Assembly: GCF_001654965.1 (NCBI RefSeq)
Contig: NZ_LXEV01000017.1
Span: 1-64,000, forward strand
Direction: 5' to 3'
Source of the DNA: Proteus hauseri ATCC 700826
GTDB lineage: Bacteria; Pseudomonadota; Gammaproteobacteria; Enterobacterales; Enterobacteriaceae
Length of the DNA stretch: 64,000 nucleotides
Shown: one piece after another, positions 8,205 through 15,974 of the stretch
Numbering within the stretch: the first letter of the stretch is position 1
Layout: every line of letters starts with the position of its first letter
The notes under the pieces: generated by a model
Database searches by the model: none
The model's input: the letters and a program-made list of their open reading frames with translations, nothing else
What the model was told of the DNA's origin: nothing
Translations under genes and position numbers: made by a program

Positions 8205-9782
8205 ATGATGCAAACAAAAAAACAGGGAGGAAGTCGCTTTCTACGTACTGTAGAATGGCTAGGTAATGCACTACCACATCCCGTTATTTTATTTATTATT
8301 TTAATTGCTATATTACTTGTCTCTTCAGCAGTTGGTGAATACTTCGGCGTCACTGTTCAAGATCCTCGTCCAGAAGGTGCAAAAGGGCGGGCAGAAGATG
8401 GTTATATACATATCATCAGTTTATTAGATGCCGATGGTATTCGTCGCATTCTGGCAAATATCGTGACTAACTTTACTGGTTTCGCACCTTTAGGGACGGT
8501 GCTGGTGGCGTTATTAGGTGTCGGTATTGCGGAGCGAGCAGGGCTGTTATCTGCGGTAATGCGTTTAGTGGTTATGAAAGCACCTCGCAAAATGACCACG
8601 ATGGCCATTGTTTTTGCTGGTATTATGTCTAATACGGCTGCTGAATTAGGCTATGTAGTGTTAATACCATTATCAGCAATTATTTTCCACTCATTAGGTC
8701 GACATCCATTAGCGGGACTTGCAGCGGCGTTTGCAGGGGTATCTGGGGGTTATTCTGCTAACTTACTACTTGGAACTATCGATCCACTGTTATCTGGTAT
8801 TACTCAACAAGCTGCGCGTATTATTGATCCAACCTATGTCGTAGGTGCTGAGGCAAACTGGTATTTTATGTTTGTTAGTACCTTCTTAATTACATTCTTA
8901 GGTTACATCATCACAGAAAAGATCGTTGAGCCGCAACTTGGGCCTTACAACAGTGATCATCTCGATGAGGAAGAAAATGATTTAAAGAACGCAGCAGAAG
9001 TGACGCCTATTGAACGAAAAGCGTTATGGGCTGCAACGGCAACCTTTGCTGTCATGGCGGCTATTTTAGCGTTAACCGTTATTCCTGAAAATGGCATGCT
9101 AAGAAACCAAGAAACAGGATTAATTGGTAATTCACCGTTCTTGAAATCGATAGTTGTCTTTATTTTTCTGTTCTTTGCTATTCCTGGTATTGTTTATGGC
9201 TGGGTGGCAAAAACAATGCGTACAGATAAAGATATTGTTGATGCTATGGCAAACTCAATGAGTACGCTGGGGCTTTATTTAGTTATTATTTTCTTTGCTG
9301 CACAATTTGTCGCTTTTTTTGGCTGGACGAATATTGGGCAAGTTATTGCGGTTAAAGGTGCAGCATTATTAAATAGTATTGATATGCCAGGTGGTGTGTT
9401 ATTTTTTGTCTTCATACTCATTTGTGCCTTTATTAACTTAATGATTGGTTCTGCATCTGCGCAGTGGGCTGTAACTGCGCCTATTTTTGTACCAATGTTA
9501 ATGTTGGCAGGTTATGCTCCAGAGACAATTCAAGCGGCTTATCGTATCGGAGATTCTGTAACAAACATTATCACACCGATGATGAGTTACTTTGGCCTAA
9601 TATTAGCGGTTGCCACCAAATATAAGAAAGACACAGGTATAGGAACCATGATTTCAATGATGTTGCCATACTCTGTTATTTTCTTAATTGGTTGGTCATT
9701 ACTATTTTATTTTTGGGTATTTGTATTTCAGCTGCCTGTTGGCCCTGGTTCTCCTATTTATTACACTCCAACAGCAGGATAA
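8205..9782 (+). CDS. AbgT-family transporter (p-aminobenzoyl-glutamate type)
   Basis: A 525-residue inner-membrane protein with about a dozen hydrophobic segments, starting with cytosolic RFLRTVEWLGNALPHPV and the membrane span ILFIILIAILLVSSAV. Family motifs include APLGTVLVALLGVGIAERAGL, SASAQWAVTAPIFVPM and RIGDSVTNIITPMMSY. AbgT family members import p-aminobenzoyl-glutamate in E. coli, while others export sulfonamides or p-aminobenzoate; substrate cannot be read from the sequence. No abgA/abgB hydrolase genes are next to it, so it is an orphan. Two ATGs are adjacent (8205 and 8208); the second is better spaced from AAAAGG. Confidence 0.85.
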   Translation: MMQTKKQGGSRFLRTVEWLGNALPHPVILFIILIAILLVSSAVGEYFGVTVQDPRPEGAKGRAEDGYIHIISLLDADGIRRILANIVTNFTGFAPLGTVLVALLGVGIAERAGLLSAVMRLVVMKAPRKMTTMAIVFAGIMSNTAAELGYVVLIPLSAIIFHSLGRHPLAGLAAAFAGVSGGYSANLLLGTIDPLLSGITQQAARIIDPTYVVGAEANWYFMFVSTFLITFLGYIITEKIVEPQLGPYNSDHLDEEENDLKNAAEVTPIERKALWAATATFAVMAAILALTVIPENGMLRNQETGLIGNSPFLKSIVVFIFLFFAIPGIVYGWVAKTMRTDKDIVDAMANSMSTLGLYLVIIFFAAQFVAFFGWTNIGQVIAVKGAALLNSIDMPGGVLFFVFILICAFINLMIGSASAQWAVTAPIFVPMLMLAGYAPETIQAAYRIGDSVTNIITPMMSYFGLILAVATKYKKDTGIGTMISMMLPYSVIFLIGWSLLFYFWVFVFQLPVGPGSPIYYTPTAG

Positions 9783-9791
9783 ATTCTCTTG

Positions 9792-9856
9792 TAGTTACCC
9801 AGTGTAGTTATTTAGTGTAGTTATTTAGTATAGTTATCCAATATTGTCATCCAAGC
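9792..9856. repeat. Tandem 13-bp repeat array
   Basis: Four head-to-tail copies of a 13-bp unit close to TAGTTATTTAGTG (9792-9804, 9805-9817, 9818-9830, 9831-9843) plus a decayed fifth copy. It directly follows the transporter stop codon and runs into its terminator. Probably a slippage-prone microsatellite-like tract. Confidence 0.75.
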
Positions 9857-9889
9857 TCATACAGGGATGTATGGGCTTTATTTATTTAA
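9853..9889 (+). terminator. Terminator after the AbgT-family gene
   Basis: The stem AAGCTCATAC (9853-9862) pairs with GTATGGGCTT (9869-9878), including one G-T pair, followed by TTTATTTATTT. Confidence 0.7.
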
Positions 9890-9913
9890 TCTTTATACCG
9901 TATTAGCACAATT

Positions 9914-10288
9914 TTATTTTTCATGTTTAGCTAATTTTTCAGTCAACTGAATAGCATAATCAGTATGTAAAAACTGGGTATCCATACCAGCTTGTTGTAG
10001 TTTTAATTCCAATAAATTTAGGCGTTTTTTCAATTGTTCATTTTCAATGCCAGTTTCAGAAAATGAGCCTAAGATTTCAGCTAAAGATAATGCTTCTTTT
10101 CTCTGTTGCATTTCTGGCGGTAAAAATCCGGCATTTTTAAGTAAGTGATAACTTGCTCTAAGCACTTCGGGAACATGACTATTATCATCAAGTATTAAAG
10201 GTTTGCCTTCTCCTTTTAAAGATGAAAGTTCGCCCTCTTTTAGTGCTTTTTCAATATGGCGTTCAGCCCACTCATCCAAAATTGACAT
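9914..10288 (-). CDS. DUF1992 (DnaJ-C28-like) domain protein
   Basis: A 124-residue cytosolic protein matching the DUF1992 pattern: N-terminal SILDEWAERHIEKALKEGEL, then GEGKPLILDD and RASYHLLKNAGFLPPE, then a coiled-coil-prone C-terminal half rich in Lys, Glu and Leu. E. coli YhdN belongs to the same family; its molecular role is unknown. The SD on the minus strand is AGGAGTC, 9 bases before the ATG. It is a single-gene unit, divergent from the AhpD-like gene. Confidence 0.8.
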   Translation of the reverse strand: MSILDEWAERHIEKALKEGELSSLKGEGKPLILDDNSHVPEVLRASYHLLKNAGFLPPEMQQRKEALSLAEILGSFSETGIENEQLKKRLNLLELKLQQAGMDTQFLHTDYAIQLTEKLAKHEK

Positions 10289-10406
10289 TTTGACTCCTGA
10301 CTATTACATCGAAATATTTTTACAGAAATAATTAGACTTGATCAAACTACATTATTTGATATTATGTTTTTATATTATATAAAAACATATATTGTTGAGG
10401 TGTAGC

Positions 10407-10745
10407 ATGGGCAAGTATCAAGAAATAGTAGCAGATATTGCAGGTAATATGGGGGCGGTATCACAGAATATCCCTGAAGTTATGAAGTCATTTATGAGTA
10501 CGACTAAAGCAGCTTCAAAAGATGGTGCACTAGATGCTAAAACTAAAGAATTAATTGCTATTGCTATTGCTGTAGCAAATCGTTGTGATGGATGTATTGG
10601 TTTTCACACAAAAACATTAGTTGAATTAGGAACTACAGAGCAAGAATTAGCAGAAACACTGGGTGTTGCTATCTATATGGGGGGTGGGCCTTCAGTAATG
10701 TACGCAGCTAACACTATGGGTGCTTTTAAAGAGTTTAATAAATAA
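10407..10745 (+). CDS. AhpD-like carboxymuconolactone decarboxylase-family protein
   Basis: A 112-residue protein of the CMD/AhpD superfamily, defined by the redox motif CDGCIGFHTKTLVELG. The CxxC and the following His act as a thiol proton relay in alkylhydroperoxidase-type members; LDAKTKELIAIAIAVANRC is the typical helix before it. It is probably a small cytosolic peroxidase or oxidoreductase partner with unknown substrate. I chose ATG 10407 because GAGGTG lies just upstream; a TTG at 10392 would add five residues. It is transcribed alone and ends at a strong terminator. Confidence 0.85.
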   Translation: MGKYQEIVADIAGNMGAVSQNIPEVMKSFMSTTKAASKDGALDAKTKELIAIAIAVANRCDGCIGFHTKTLVELGTTEQELAETLGVAIYMGGGPSVMYAANTMGAFKEFNK

Positions 10746-11156
10746 TTAATTTTAATAAAAAATATTTTTTAATGATCAAAACCAGAAGCTATTATTCTGG
10801 TTTTTTTGATTCTCATTATCAAAAAATCTTGCTTAACTTTATTTTTGTTTTTCTGACTATAGGAATAAAGCTAATATTTTTATCTAAATTACAATTAATT
10901 TATTCTTAATAAACCTTAACTTCTATAAATTATAAATAAAAATAAAATAACTAAAGGTAAGTAAAAAATATTTTCATTTTATCTTATAGTTATGATTTAT
11001 ATAAACTTTTATTCCGATAATATTATTTTCGTCTATTGAAATTTAAAGTGATATGCTTTTTTAGTTAAGAATAAATTAATCAATAATAATTGAATTTTTT
11101 ATAAGATCACTTTTCTAATTGATGCGATAGAGCATTATTTTAAAATTGGGAAATTT
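10746..11156. other. AT-rich intergenic region upstream of the arnT-like gene
   Basis: About 410 bp with no gene that I can support. The terminator at 10778 occupies its start; the remainder is highly AT-rich and presumably contains the promoter of the downstream glycosyltransferase. I see no clear PhoP or PmrA box by eye. Confidence 0.5.
10778..10807 (+). terminator. Rho-independent terminator after the AhpD-like gene
   Basis: A 10-bp stem AAAACCAGAA/TTCTGGTTTT with a 7-base loop, running directly into TTTTTTT. Confidence 0.88.
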
Positions 11157-12803
11157 ATGAACGCTGAAGTAACAGAAAAATACAAATGGTTATTACTTTT
11201 TCTTTTTGTGTTATTAACTTATTTTATTCCCTTAGAATCTAGGCTGCTCTGGCAACCAGATGAAATTCGCTATGCTGAAATTAGCCGAGAAATGTTAGTA
11301 TCAGGTAATTGGTCTGTGCCTTATTTACTTGATGTTCGCTATTTTGAAAAACCCGTATTAGGTTATTGGCTTAATAGTATTGCTCAATGGCTTTTTGGTG
11401 ATGGGCATTTTGCTGTTCGTATTGTTGTCGTTAGCTCGACTTTACTAACGGGGATGTATATTTACCGCGCCGCAATGCTTGCTTGGAATAATAGTAATAT
11501 CGCATTTAATGCGGTTATGGTGTTTCTTTCTACTTTTCTTGTTTTTGCTATAGGTGCTTATAATATTCTTGATCCTATCGTGACATTTTTTGTCACTGCA
11601 TCAATGTATTATTTTCTCTTAGCATTATCTGCAAATAATAATAAGGTGAAAGTTAAAGCCTATATCCTTATTGGTGTTTTCTGTGCGTTAGGTTTTTTAA
11701 CAAAAGGGTTTATTGCTATTGTATTACCAGCTTTAGTTTTCTTTGTTACCGCGATTAGCAAGTCACGATTTAAAGAGACGTTATATTATTTTCCTATCAC
11801 ACTTTTATCGATGGTTGCTGTTGCGGGTCCGTGGGTATTTTCTGTTGCAACACAAGCTCCTGATTACTGGAATTACTTTTTTTGGGTAGAACATGTTCAG
11901 CGTTTTATTGCCAAAAACTCCGCAAGAGCACAACCCATGTGGTTTTATGTACCTATTATTATTGTTGGGCTTGTTCCTTGGTTAGGATTTCTCTTTGGTG
12001 CTTTAAAATCAGCACTTAGCTTAAAAAAAGGAACACTCTATTTTCTTTTTTGGTTTACTATCTTTTTTAGTTTTTTTTCGGCATCTAAAGGAAAATTATT
12101 AACATATATGTTCCCTTGCTTTGTGCCATTATCCCTATTAATTGCACATTATATGGAAGAATTAAATATTCAAAATAATGAACGAGTACATAAAATTAAT
12201 GCAATTATTAATACAGTTTTCGGATTGATAGGCCTCTTAGCGCTTATTTATTCACTCTATTCTTATAAACAGATACTGTATCAAGCGGAAGAAAAAGCCA
12301 AAATACTTTTGGCATTTATAGGATTTTCATTTTGGTGCTTAGTCAGTATTAGATCGTTTTTTACGCAAAATAAATATCTAACGATGTTTTGTTCTGTGGG
12401 ACTAAGTTTACTTATAGGTTTTGCAATTCCTAATAAAGTAGAAAGCAAAAATACACCAGAAAATGTATTAAGCTACTATTCTGAGCAGCTAAAAAATACG
12501 CCCTATATACTGACCGACGAAGTAGGAATTGGTACTTCACTTGCATGGGTGCTAAAACGAACGGATATTCGCTTAACAGAAACAAAAGGGGAGTTAGCTT
12601 ACGGATTGGAATACCCTGATGTTAAGAATAAATACTATAGTCTTACTCAGTTAATTTCGCTTATTGAACAAAATCAATATCAAGGTGTTGCGATAGTTTT
12701 AGTAAGACCTGAAAGAAAAGAAATATTGTCGTTATTGCAGAACTTAAAAATTAAGCCAATAGTCGAAAAACAAGGCGATTTAACGTTTGTTTTCTTCAAT
12801 TAG
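11157..12803 (+). CDS. arnT: ArnT-like lipid A 4-amino-4-deoxy-L-arabinose transferase
   Basis: A 548-residue GT-C fold glycosyltransferase with many membrane spans. ArnT moves L-Ara4N from undecaprenyl phosphate to lipid A at the periplasmic face, giving polymyxin resistance. The signature is the first periplasmic loop WQPDEIRYAEISREML with its catalytic Asp-Glu, followed by RYFEKPVLGYW. Length agrees with the family (about 550). SD GGGAAA lies 5 bases before the ATG. The gene stands alone, away from any arnBCAD genes; P. mirabilis is known to carry a second arnT copy outside the arn operon, which fits. Acceptor specificity could differ from the canonical enzyme. Confidence 0.82.
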   Translation: MNAEVTEKYKWLLLFLFVLLTYFIPLESRLLWQPDEIRYAEISREMLVSGNWSVPYLLDVRYFEKPVLGYWLNSIAQWLFGDGHFAVRIVVVSSTLLTGMYIYRAAMLAWNNSNIAFNAVMVFLSTFLVFAIGAYNILDPIVTFFVTASMYYFLLALSANNNKVKVKAYILIGVFCALGFLTKGFIAIVLPALVFFVTAISKSRFKETLYYFPITLLSMVAVAGPWVFSVATQAPDYWNYFFWVEHVQRFIAKNSARAQPMWFYVPIIIVGLVPWLGFLFGALKSALSLKKGTLYFLFWFTIFFSFFSASKGKLLTYMFPCFVPLSLLIAHYMEELNIQNNERVHKINAIINTVFGLIGLLALIYSLYSYKQILYQAEEKAKILLAFIGFSFWCLVSIRSFFTQNKYLTMFCSVGLSLLIGFAIPNKVESKNTPENVLSYYSEQLKNTPYILTDEVGIGTSLAWVLKRTDIRLTETKGELAYGLEYPDVKNKYYSLTQLISLIEQNQYQGVAIVLVRPERKEILSLLQNLKIKPIVEKQGDLTFVFFN

Positions 12804-13008
12804 CTGATTGTTATTATATTTTTAACTTGAGCAAAAGAACGAGACCAAATATATTGAGTATTTTGTAAGATGAAAATTTGATTTTTTGTGTTGTTTTTAT
12901 GTGATCTAGATTAAAAAATAGATTATGTGAATAAATTTATTTTGCTCTTTTTCTTTTTAATGGTAGGTTTAAATTGTGTCCATTAAATCGGAGTTAGTTA
13001 AGCGCTAT

Positions 13009-13083
13009 ATGACAAGTCACTTTACTTTATCAGAACCCCCACCCACACGAAATGTACTTATGATTGGGGGTAATTTATGCTGA
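13009..13083 (+). CDS. Possible 24-residue leader peptide with a Pro-Pro-Pro motif
   Basis: An open frame from ATG 13009 to TGA 13081-13083 encoding 24 residues, including SEPPPTRN. Its stop region overlaps the start of the next ORF (ATG 13077) by 7 bases, the arrangement of translational coupling. The codons CCC-CCA for the first two prolines form the 5' arm of a hairpin that covers the downstream Shine-Dalgarno sequence. A GGAG lies about 15 bases upstream, farther than ideal. No homologue is recognised; coding status is inferred from architecture only. Confidence 0.4.
   Translation: MTSHFTLSEPPPTRNVLMIGGNLC
13035..13071 (+). promoter_or_regulatory. Hairpin masking the SD of the 29-residue ORF
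   Basis: ACCCCCA (13035-13041) is complementary over 7 bp to TGGGGGT (13065-13071), which contains the G-rich ribosome-binding site of the ORF starting at 13077. The loop is 23 bases. The 5' arm sits within the Pro-Pro-Pro codons of the leader ORF, so a ribosome paused there would open the stem. The pairing is seen; the regulatory role is inferred. Confidence 0.45.
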
Positions 13084-13166
13084 TTTTCTTAGTCGAATGT
13101 TTTATCGGTCTAGCATCAATTGCTCTTACTCACCGTGTATTAATGTTGTACGGTAAAAAGAAGTGA
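13077..13166 (+). CDS. Predicted 29-residue single-span membrane micropeptide
   Basis: ATG 13077 to TGA 13164-13166 encodes 29 residues: a hydrophobic N-terminal two-thirds (MLIFLVECFIGLASIAL), then THRVLMLYGKKK, the positive-inside C-terminal tail typical of bacterial membrane micropeptides. It has a strong G-rich SD (GGGGGT, 5 bases upstream) that may be masked by a hairpin, overlaps a preceding leader ORF and is followed by a 13-bp hairpin at 13213. I do not recognise the family. It is too short for routine gene calling, so it is probably unannotated in many genomes. Confidence 0.55.
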   Translation: MLIFLVECFIGLASIALTHRVLMLYGKKK

Positions 13167-13212
13167 TATGAAGAGCTTGCTAAAAAAGTATTTTAATCAA
13201 GATTGATTTATA

Positions 13213-13245
13213 TAAGCCCTGTTAGTGAAATGCTAACAGGGCTTA
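13213..13245. terminator. Strong hairpin between the micropeptide gene and zapD
   Basis: A perfect 13-bp stem (TAAGCCCTGTTAG / CTAACAGGGCTTA) with a 7-base loop. It lies between two convergent units (micropeptide on plus, zapD on minus). A T-run (ATTTTTTT) occurs 10 bases downstream on plus, so it may act as a bidirectional terminator; the T-tract is not immediately adjacent. Confidence 0.6.
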
Positions 13246-13279
13246 ATTATATAAATTTTTTTATTATTTCTCTTTAGCC

Positions 13280-14629
13280 TTATTGAAAATAACTCTCTAT
13301 CACTTTTATTTTTTCAATATCCAATGTATTAGTATATTGATGTAATAGTGCCCATGCTTGAAGATAATCATATTTAGCTTTTATTAAATCTTGTTGAGCT
13401 CGATAAAGTAACTCTTCAGCGTTCAATACATCTACCATAGTTCTTTGCCCACCAATATAGCTTTTTTGCGTTGCTTTTAATTGTAGCTGAGCTGAAGCAA
13501 GAGATTGTTCGTAGGCTTTTAATTTAATATTACTGGTAGTACAGATTTGATATTGATGACGCAATTCTTGCATAATTGTCTGGATAATTGCATCTCTTTC
13601 AAAGGCACTCATTTGATATAATGCAGTTGATTGGCGCATTGATGCAGTTGTTCTTCCGCCATTAAATAATGGTAAACTTACATAAAAGCCAATATTTGCA
13701 GCTTGATATTGCTGGTTTACGGTATTGTTGCTATCAGAATCACTATTTGAATAAGAAGCATAAAGCTGTACTGTAGGGAAAAATTCCGCCCGTTGTTTTT
13801 CAACTTCATGTTTTGCTATAGCCATTTCATAACGCGCAGTCTGTATATTTATATTATCTTGAATAACACTTTTTTCCCATGAATCGTAATCATTGGGAAT
13901 AATAGCTTGTAAAATAAATTTATTATCACTAAGTTTAGCAATATGTTCCGTATAAGGGAGTGGGGTTCCAATCATAGAACTTAATTTATTTTTAGCATTT
14001 TCTAATTCTAGATAAATATCGGTATATTGTGATTGAGTTAAATAAAGTCGAGTTTCAATTTCTGATATATCGGTTTTTGTACCTTCACCTAGTTCAAATA
14101 AACGTTGGCTAGAAATTAATTGCTTATTATAAATATCTTGTTGTGAAATATTTAATTGTAACTTATCTTGTGCATATGCTAATTGTATATAATTATCTAT
14201 TAATCTAATAACTAATTCAGAAAACTTTGCTTGATAACGACTATCAGATAACAATGTTTCAATAACAGATGATTTATATTCACTAAATGCAGCGTAATCA
14301 AATAATGGCTGGCTTATGATAACATTAACTGAATGACTTTGATAATTTTGATATTCAGTTCTTTTTGTTTCACCTTGATAAGTGTTAATAGGATAGACTT
14401 TTCGTTGCCAATTTCTTGGTGAATTTTGATAATTTACATGAATACTGGGTAATAATTGAGATAAGCCTATATTCTCAAATTCTTTTCCTGCTATTTGCTC
14501 TTTTATTGCGGCATTAAAAGTTGGATCATTTTTAACTGCTAAATAATAGAGATCTGACAGCGTAATGGCAAATGCTGTGCAACTAAGCATCCAAATAAAT
14601 ATAATGGCAGAGAGTTTTCTTATTAGCAT
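13280..14629 (-). CDS. zapD: Type I secretion outer membrane protein ZapD (TolC family)
   Basis: A 449-residue TolC/PrtF-like outer membrane channel for the Zap protease exporter. It has a signal peptide (ending near AFA, residue 22), then long alpha-helical coiled-coil repeats typical of the family, with duplicated halves: YVSLPLFNGGRT in the second matches the first-half segment ISQPLFDYAA. It is the last gene of the zapABCD unit on the minus strand, 2 bp after the zapC stop. It works with the ZapB ATPase and ZapC adaptor to export ZapA directly from the cytosol to the medium. Confidence 0.9.
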   Translation of the reverse strand: MLIRKLSAIIFIWMLSCTAFAITLSDLYYLAVKNDPTFNAAIKEQIAGKEFENIGLSQLLPSIHVNYQNSPRNWQRKVYPINTYQGETKRTEYQNYQSHSVNVIISQPLFDYAAFSEYKSSVIETLLSDSRYQAKFSELVIRLIDNYIQLAYAQDKLQLNISQQDIYNKQLISSQRLFELGEGTKTDISEIETRLYLTQSQYTDIYLELENAKNKLSSMIGTPLPYTEHIAKLSDNKFILQAIIPNDYDSWEKSVIQDNINIQTARYEMAIAKHEVEKQRAEFFPTVQLYASYSNSDSDSNNTVNQQYQAANIGFYVSLPLFNGGRTTASMRQSTALYQMSAFERDAIIQTIMQELRHQYQICTTSNIKLKAYEQSLASAQLQLKATQKSYIGGQRTMVDVLNAEELLYRAQQDLIKAKYDYLQAWALLHQYTNTLDIEKIKVIESYFQ

Positions 14630-14631
14630 AA

Positions 14632-15957
14632 TTATTCTTCCGTCAATGAAGTGTGGATCCTATCTAATACAGGCTTAAATAAATAATTTAATAAAGAACG
14701 ATCCCCTGTGTTAATAAAAACATCAACAGGCATTCCAGCTTTTAAAGTGTTTTTCTTTTCTGTTAATAAAGTCGTGTCAGTAACATTAATAAATACTTGA
14801 TAATAAGGTTCAGAACTTCTTTCATCAATTAATCTATCCGCAGAAATTAAGGCAACTTCACCAGGAATTTTTGGCGTTGTATTTTGGTTAAAAGCACTAA
14901 ACATCAAATCAACAGGAAGACCAAGTGTGACTTTATCAATAAGATGTGGTGCTAAACGTGCTTCTATGACTAATTGATGATCATTAGGTACAATTTCCAT
15001 AAGTGTTTGCCCGGTTCTGACAACACCACCTTGAGTAAATATAGATAAATCCATTACAGTGCCAGAAATAGGTGCCATAACTTGCATTTTAGTCAATTTA
15101 TCTTTCTCAATAATAAGTTGTTTTTCAGTTTCACTTAGTTTTAGTTGAACTTGATTTAGCTCTGTACGAGTCTCTTGAAAAAAACGAGCACTACGTTGCA
15201 GTATGCGTTGCTCATATTCTAATTTTTGTTTTTCTAATGTACTGATTTGCCCCAAAGCTTCATTTAATTGATGGTCGTTTTCAGCTAATTCACGTTCAAC
15301 CTCTTGATAACGATGGCGTGGTATATAACCTTCATTAGCTAATATTTGTAAGTCTTTTATTTGTGATTGTAAGCTATTGATTTGTGCTTTTTTATTTAGT
15401 AATGATTTTCTAAGATGGATTAAACGATTTGAAATACCATCAATAACAGCATGGTAACCTTTTATTTCACTATTTAATTCAGCGTTTTTTTCATTAAGTA
15501 ATTGATTTTGTAGTAGCGTAATTTTCTTTATATTCTCAACAGGAGAATAATAAACCTCGTGAGGATCTAATATAAATTCTGTAGCAGAATTTAGTTCTGC
15601 ATTTAATCTTTGCTGTGTGATGACTAAGTTGTCATATTGTTCTGATAATGATTTTACTAATGCTTCAGATTGTATCGGGCTTAATTTAACAAGCGTTTGT
15701 CCAGCATTAATCTGATCACCATTATTAACTAATATTTCAGTAATAACGCCTTCTGTAGGTGATTGAATGCTTTTCTTATTTCCAGATATAGAAACATTGC
15801 CTGTAGCAGCAACACCTTTATCAAGTGGAGCAAAAGCAGCCCAAAAAATAAAAATAGAGAGCCCAAATAAAATGACTAACCACCCAATAATTAAATAGCG
15901 TTTAGGATCATCTGAGATATTTTCTAATAAATTATCGCTGTTTTTATCTTTAGTCAT
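14632..15957 (-). CDS. zapC: Type I secretion membrane fusion protein ZapC (HlyD family)
   Basis: A 441-residue periplasmic adaptor. A short cytosolic tail and one membrane anchor (YLIIGWLVILFGLSIFIFWA, residues about 21-40) precede the lipoyl half-motif (GNKKSIQSPTEGVITEILV), a long coiled coil (about 90-290) and the second lipoyl half (MAPISGTVMDL), then a beta-barrel domain. This is the PrtE/HlyD layout and length. It bridges the inner-membrane ABC protein ZapB and the outer membrane channel ZapD. It lies 17 bp downstream of zapB and ends 2 bp before zapD, so the three transport genes are co-transcribed. Confidence 0.92.
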   Translation of the reverse strand: MTKDKNSDNLLENISDDPKRYLIIGWLVILFGLSIFIFWAAFAPLDKGVAATGNVSISGNKKSIQSPTEGVITEILVNNGDQINAGQTLVKLSPIQSEALVKSLSEQYDNLVITQQRLNAELNSATEFILDPHEVYYSPVENIKKITLLQNQLLNEKNAELNSEIKGYHAVIDGISNRLIHLRKSLLNKKAQINSLQSQIKDLQILANEGYIPRHRYQEVERELAENDHQLNEALGQISTLEKQKLEYEQRILQRSARFFQETRTELNQVQLKLSETEKQLIIEKDKLTKMQVMAPISGTVMDLSIFTQGGVVRTGQTLMEIVPNDHQLVIEARLAPHLIDKVTLGLPVDLMFSAFNQNTTPKIPGEVALISADRLIDERSSEPYYQVFINVTDTTLLTEKKNTLKAGMPVDVFINTGDRSLLNYLFKPVLDRIHTSLTEE

Positions 15958-15974
15958 GATTATTTTCCAAGATA

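Noticed and set aside
8039..8353. A 104-residue minus-strand frame upstream of and inside the AbgT-family gene
   Set aside because: It overlaps the start of a clear transporter gene, has low-complexity sequence and no family features or ribosome site.
9792..9856. Possible CRISPR-like array
   Set aside because: Repeats are 13 bp, directly adjacent and without spacers, and no cas genes are present.
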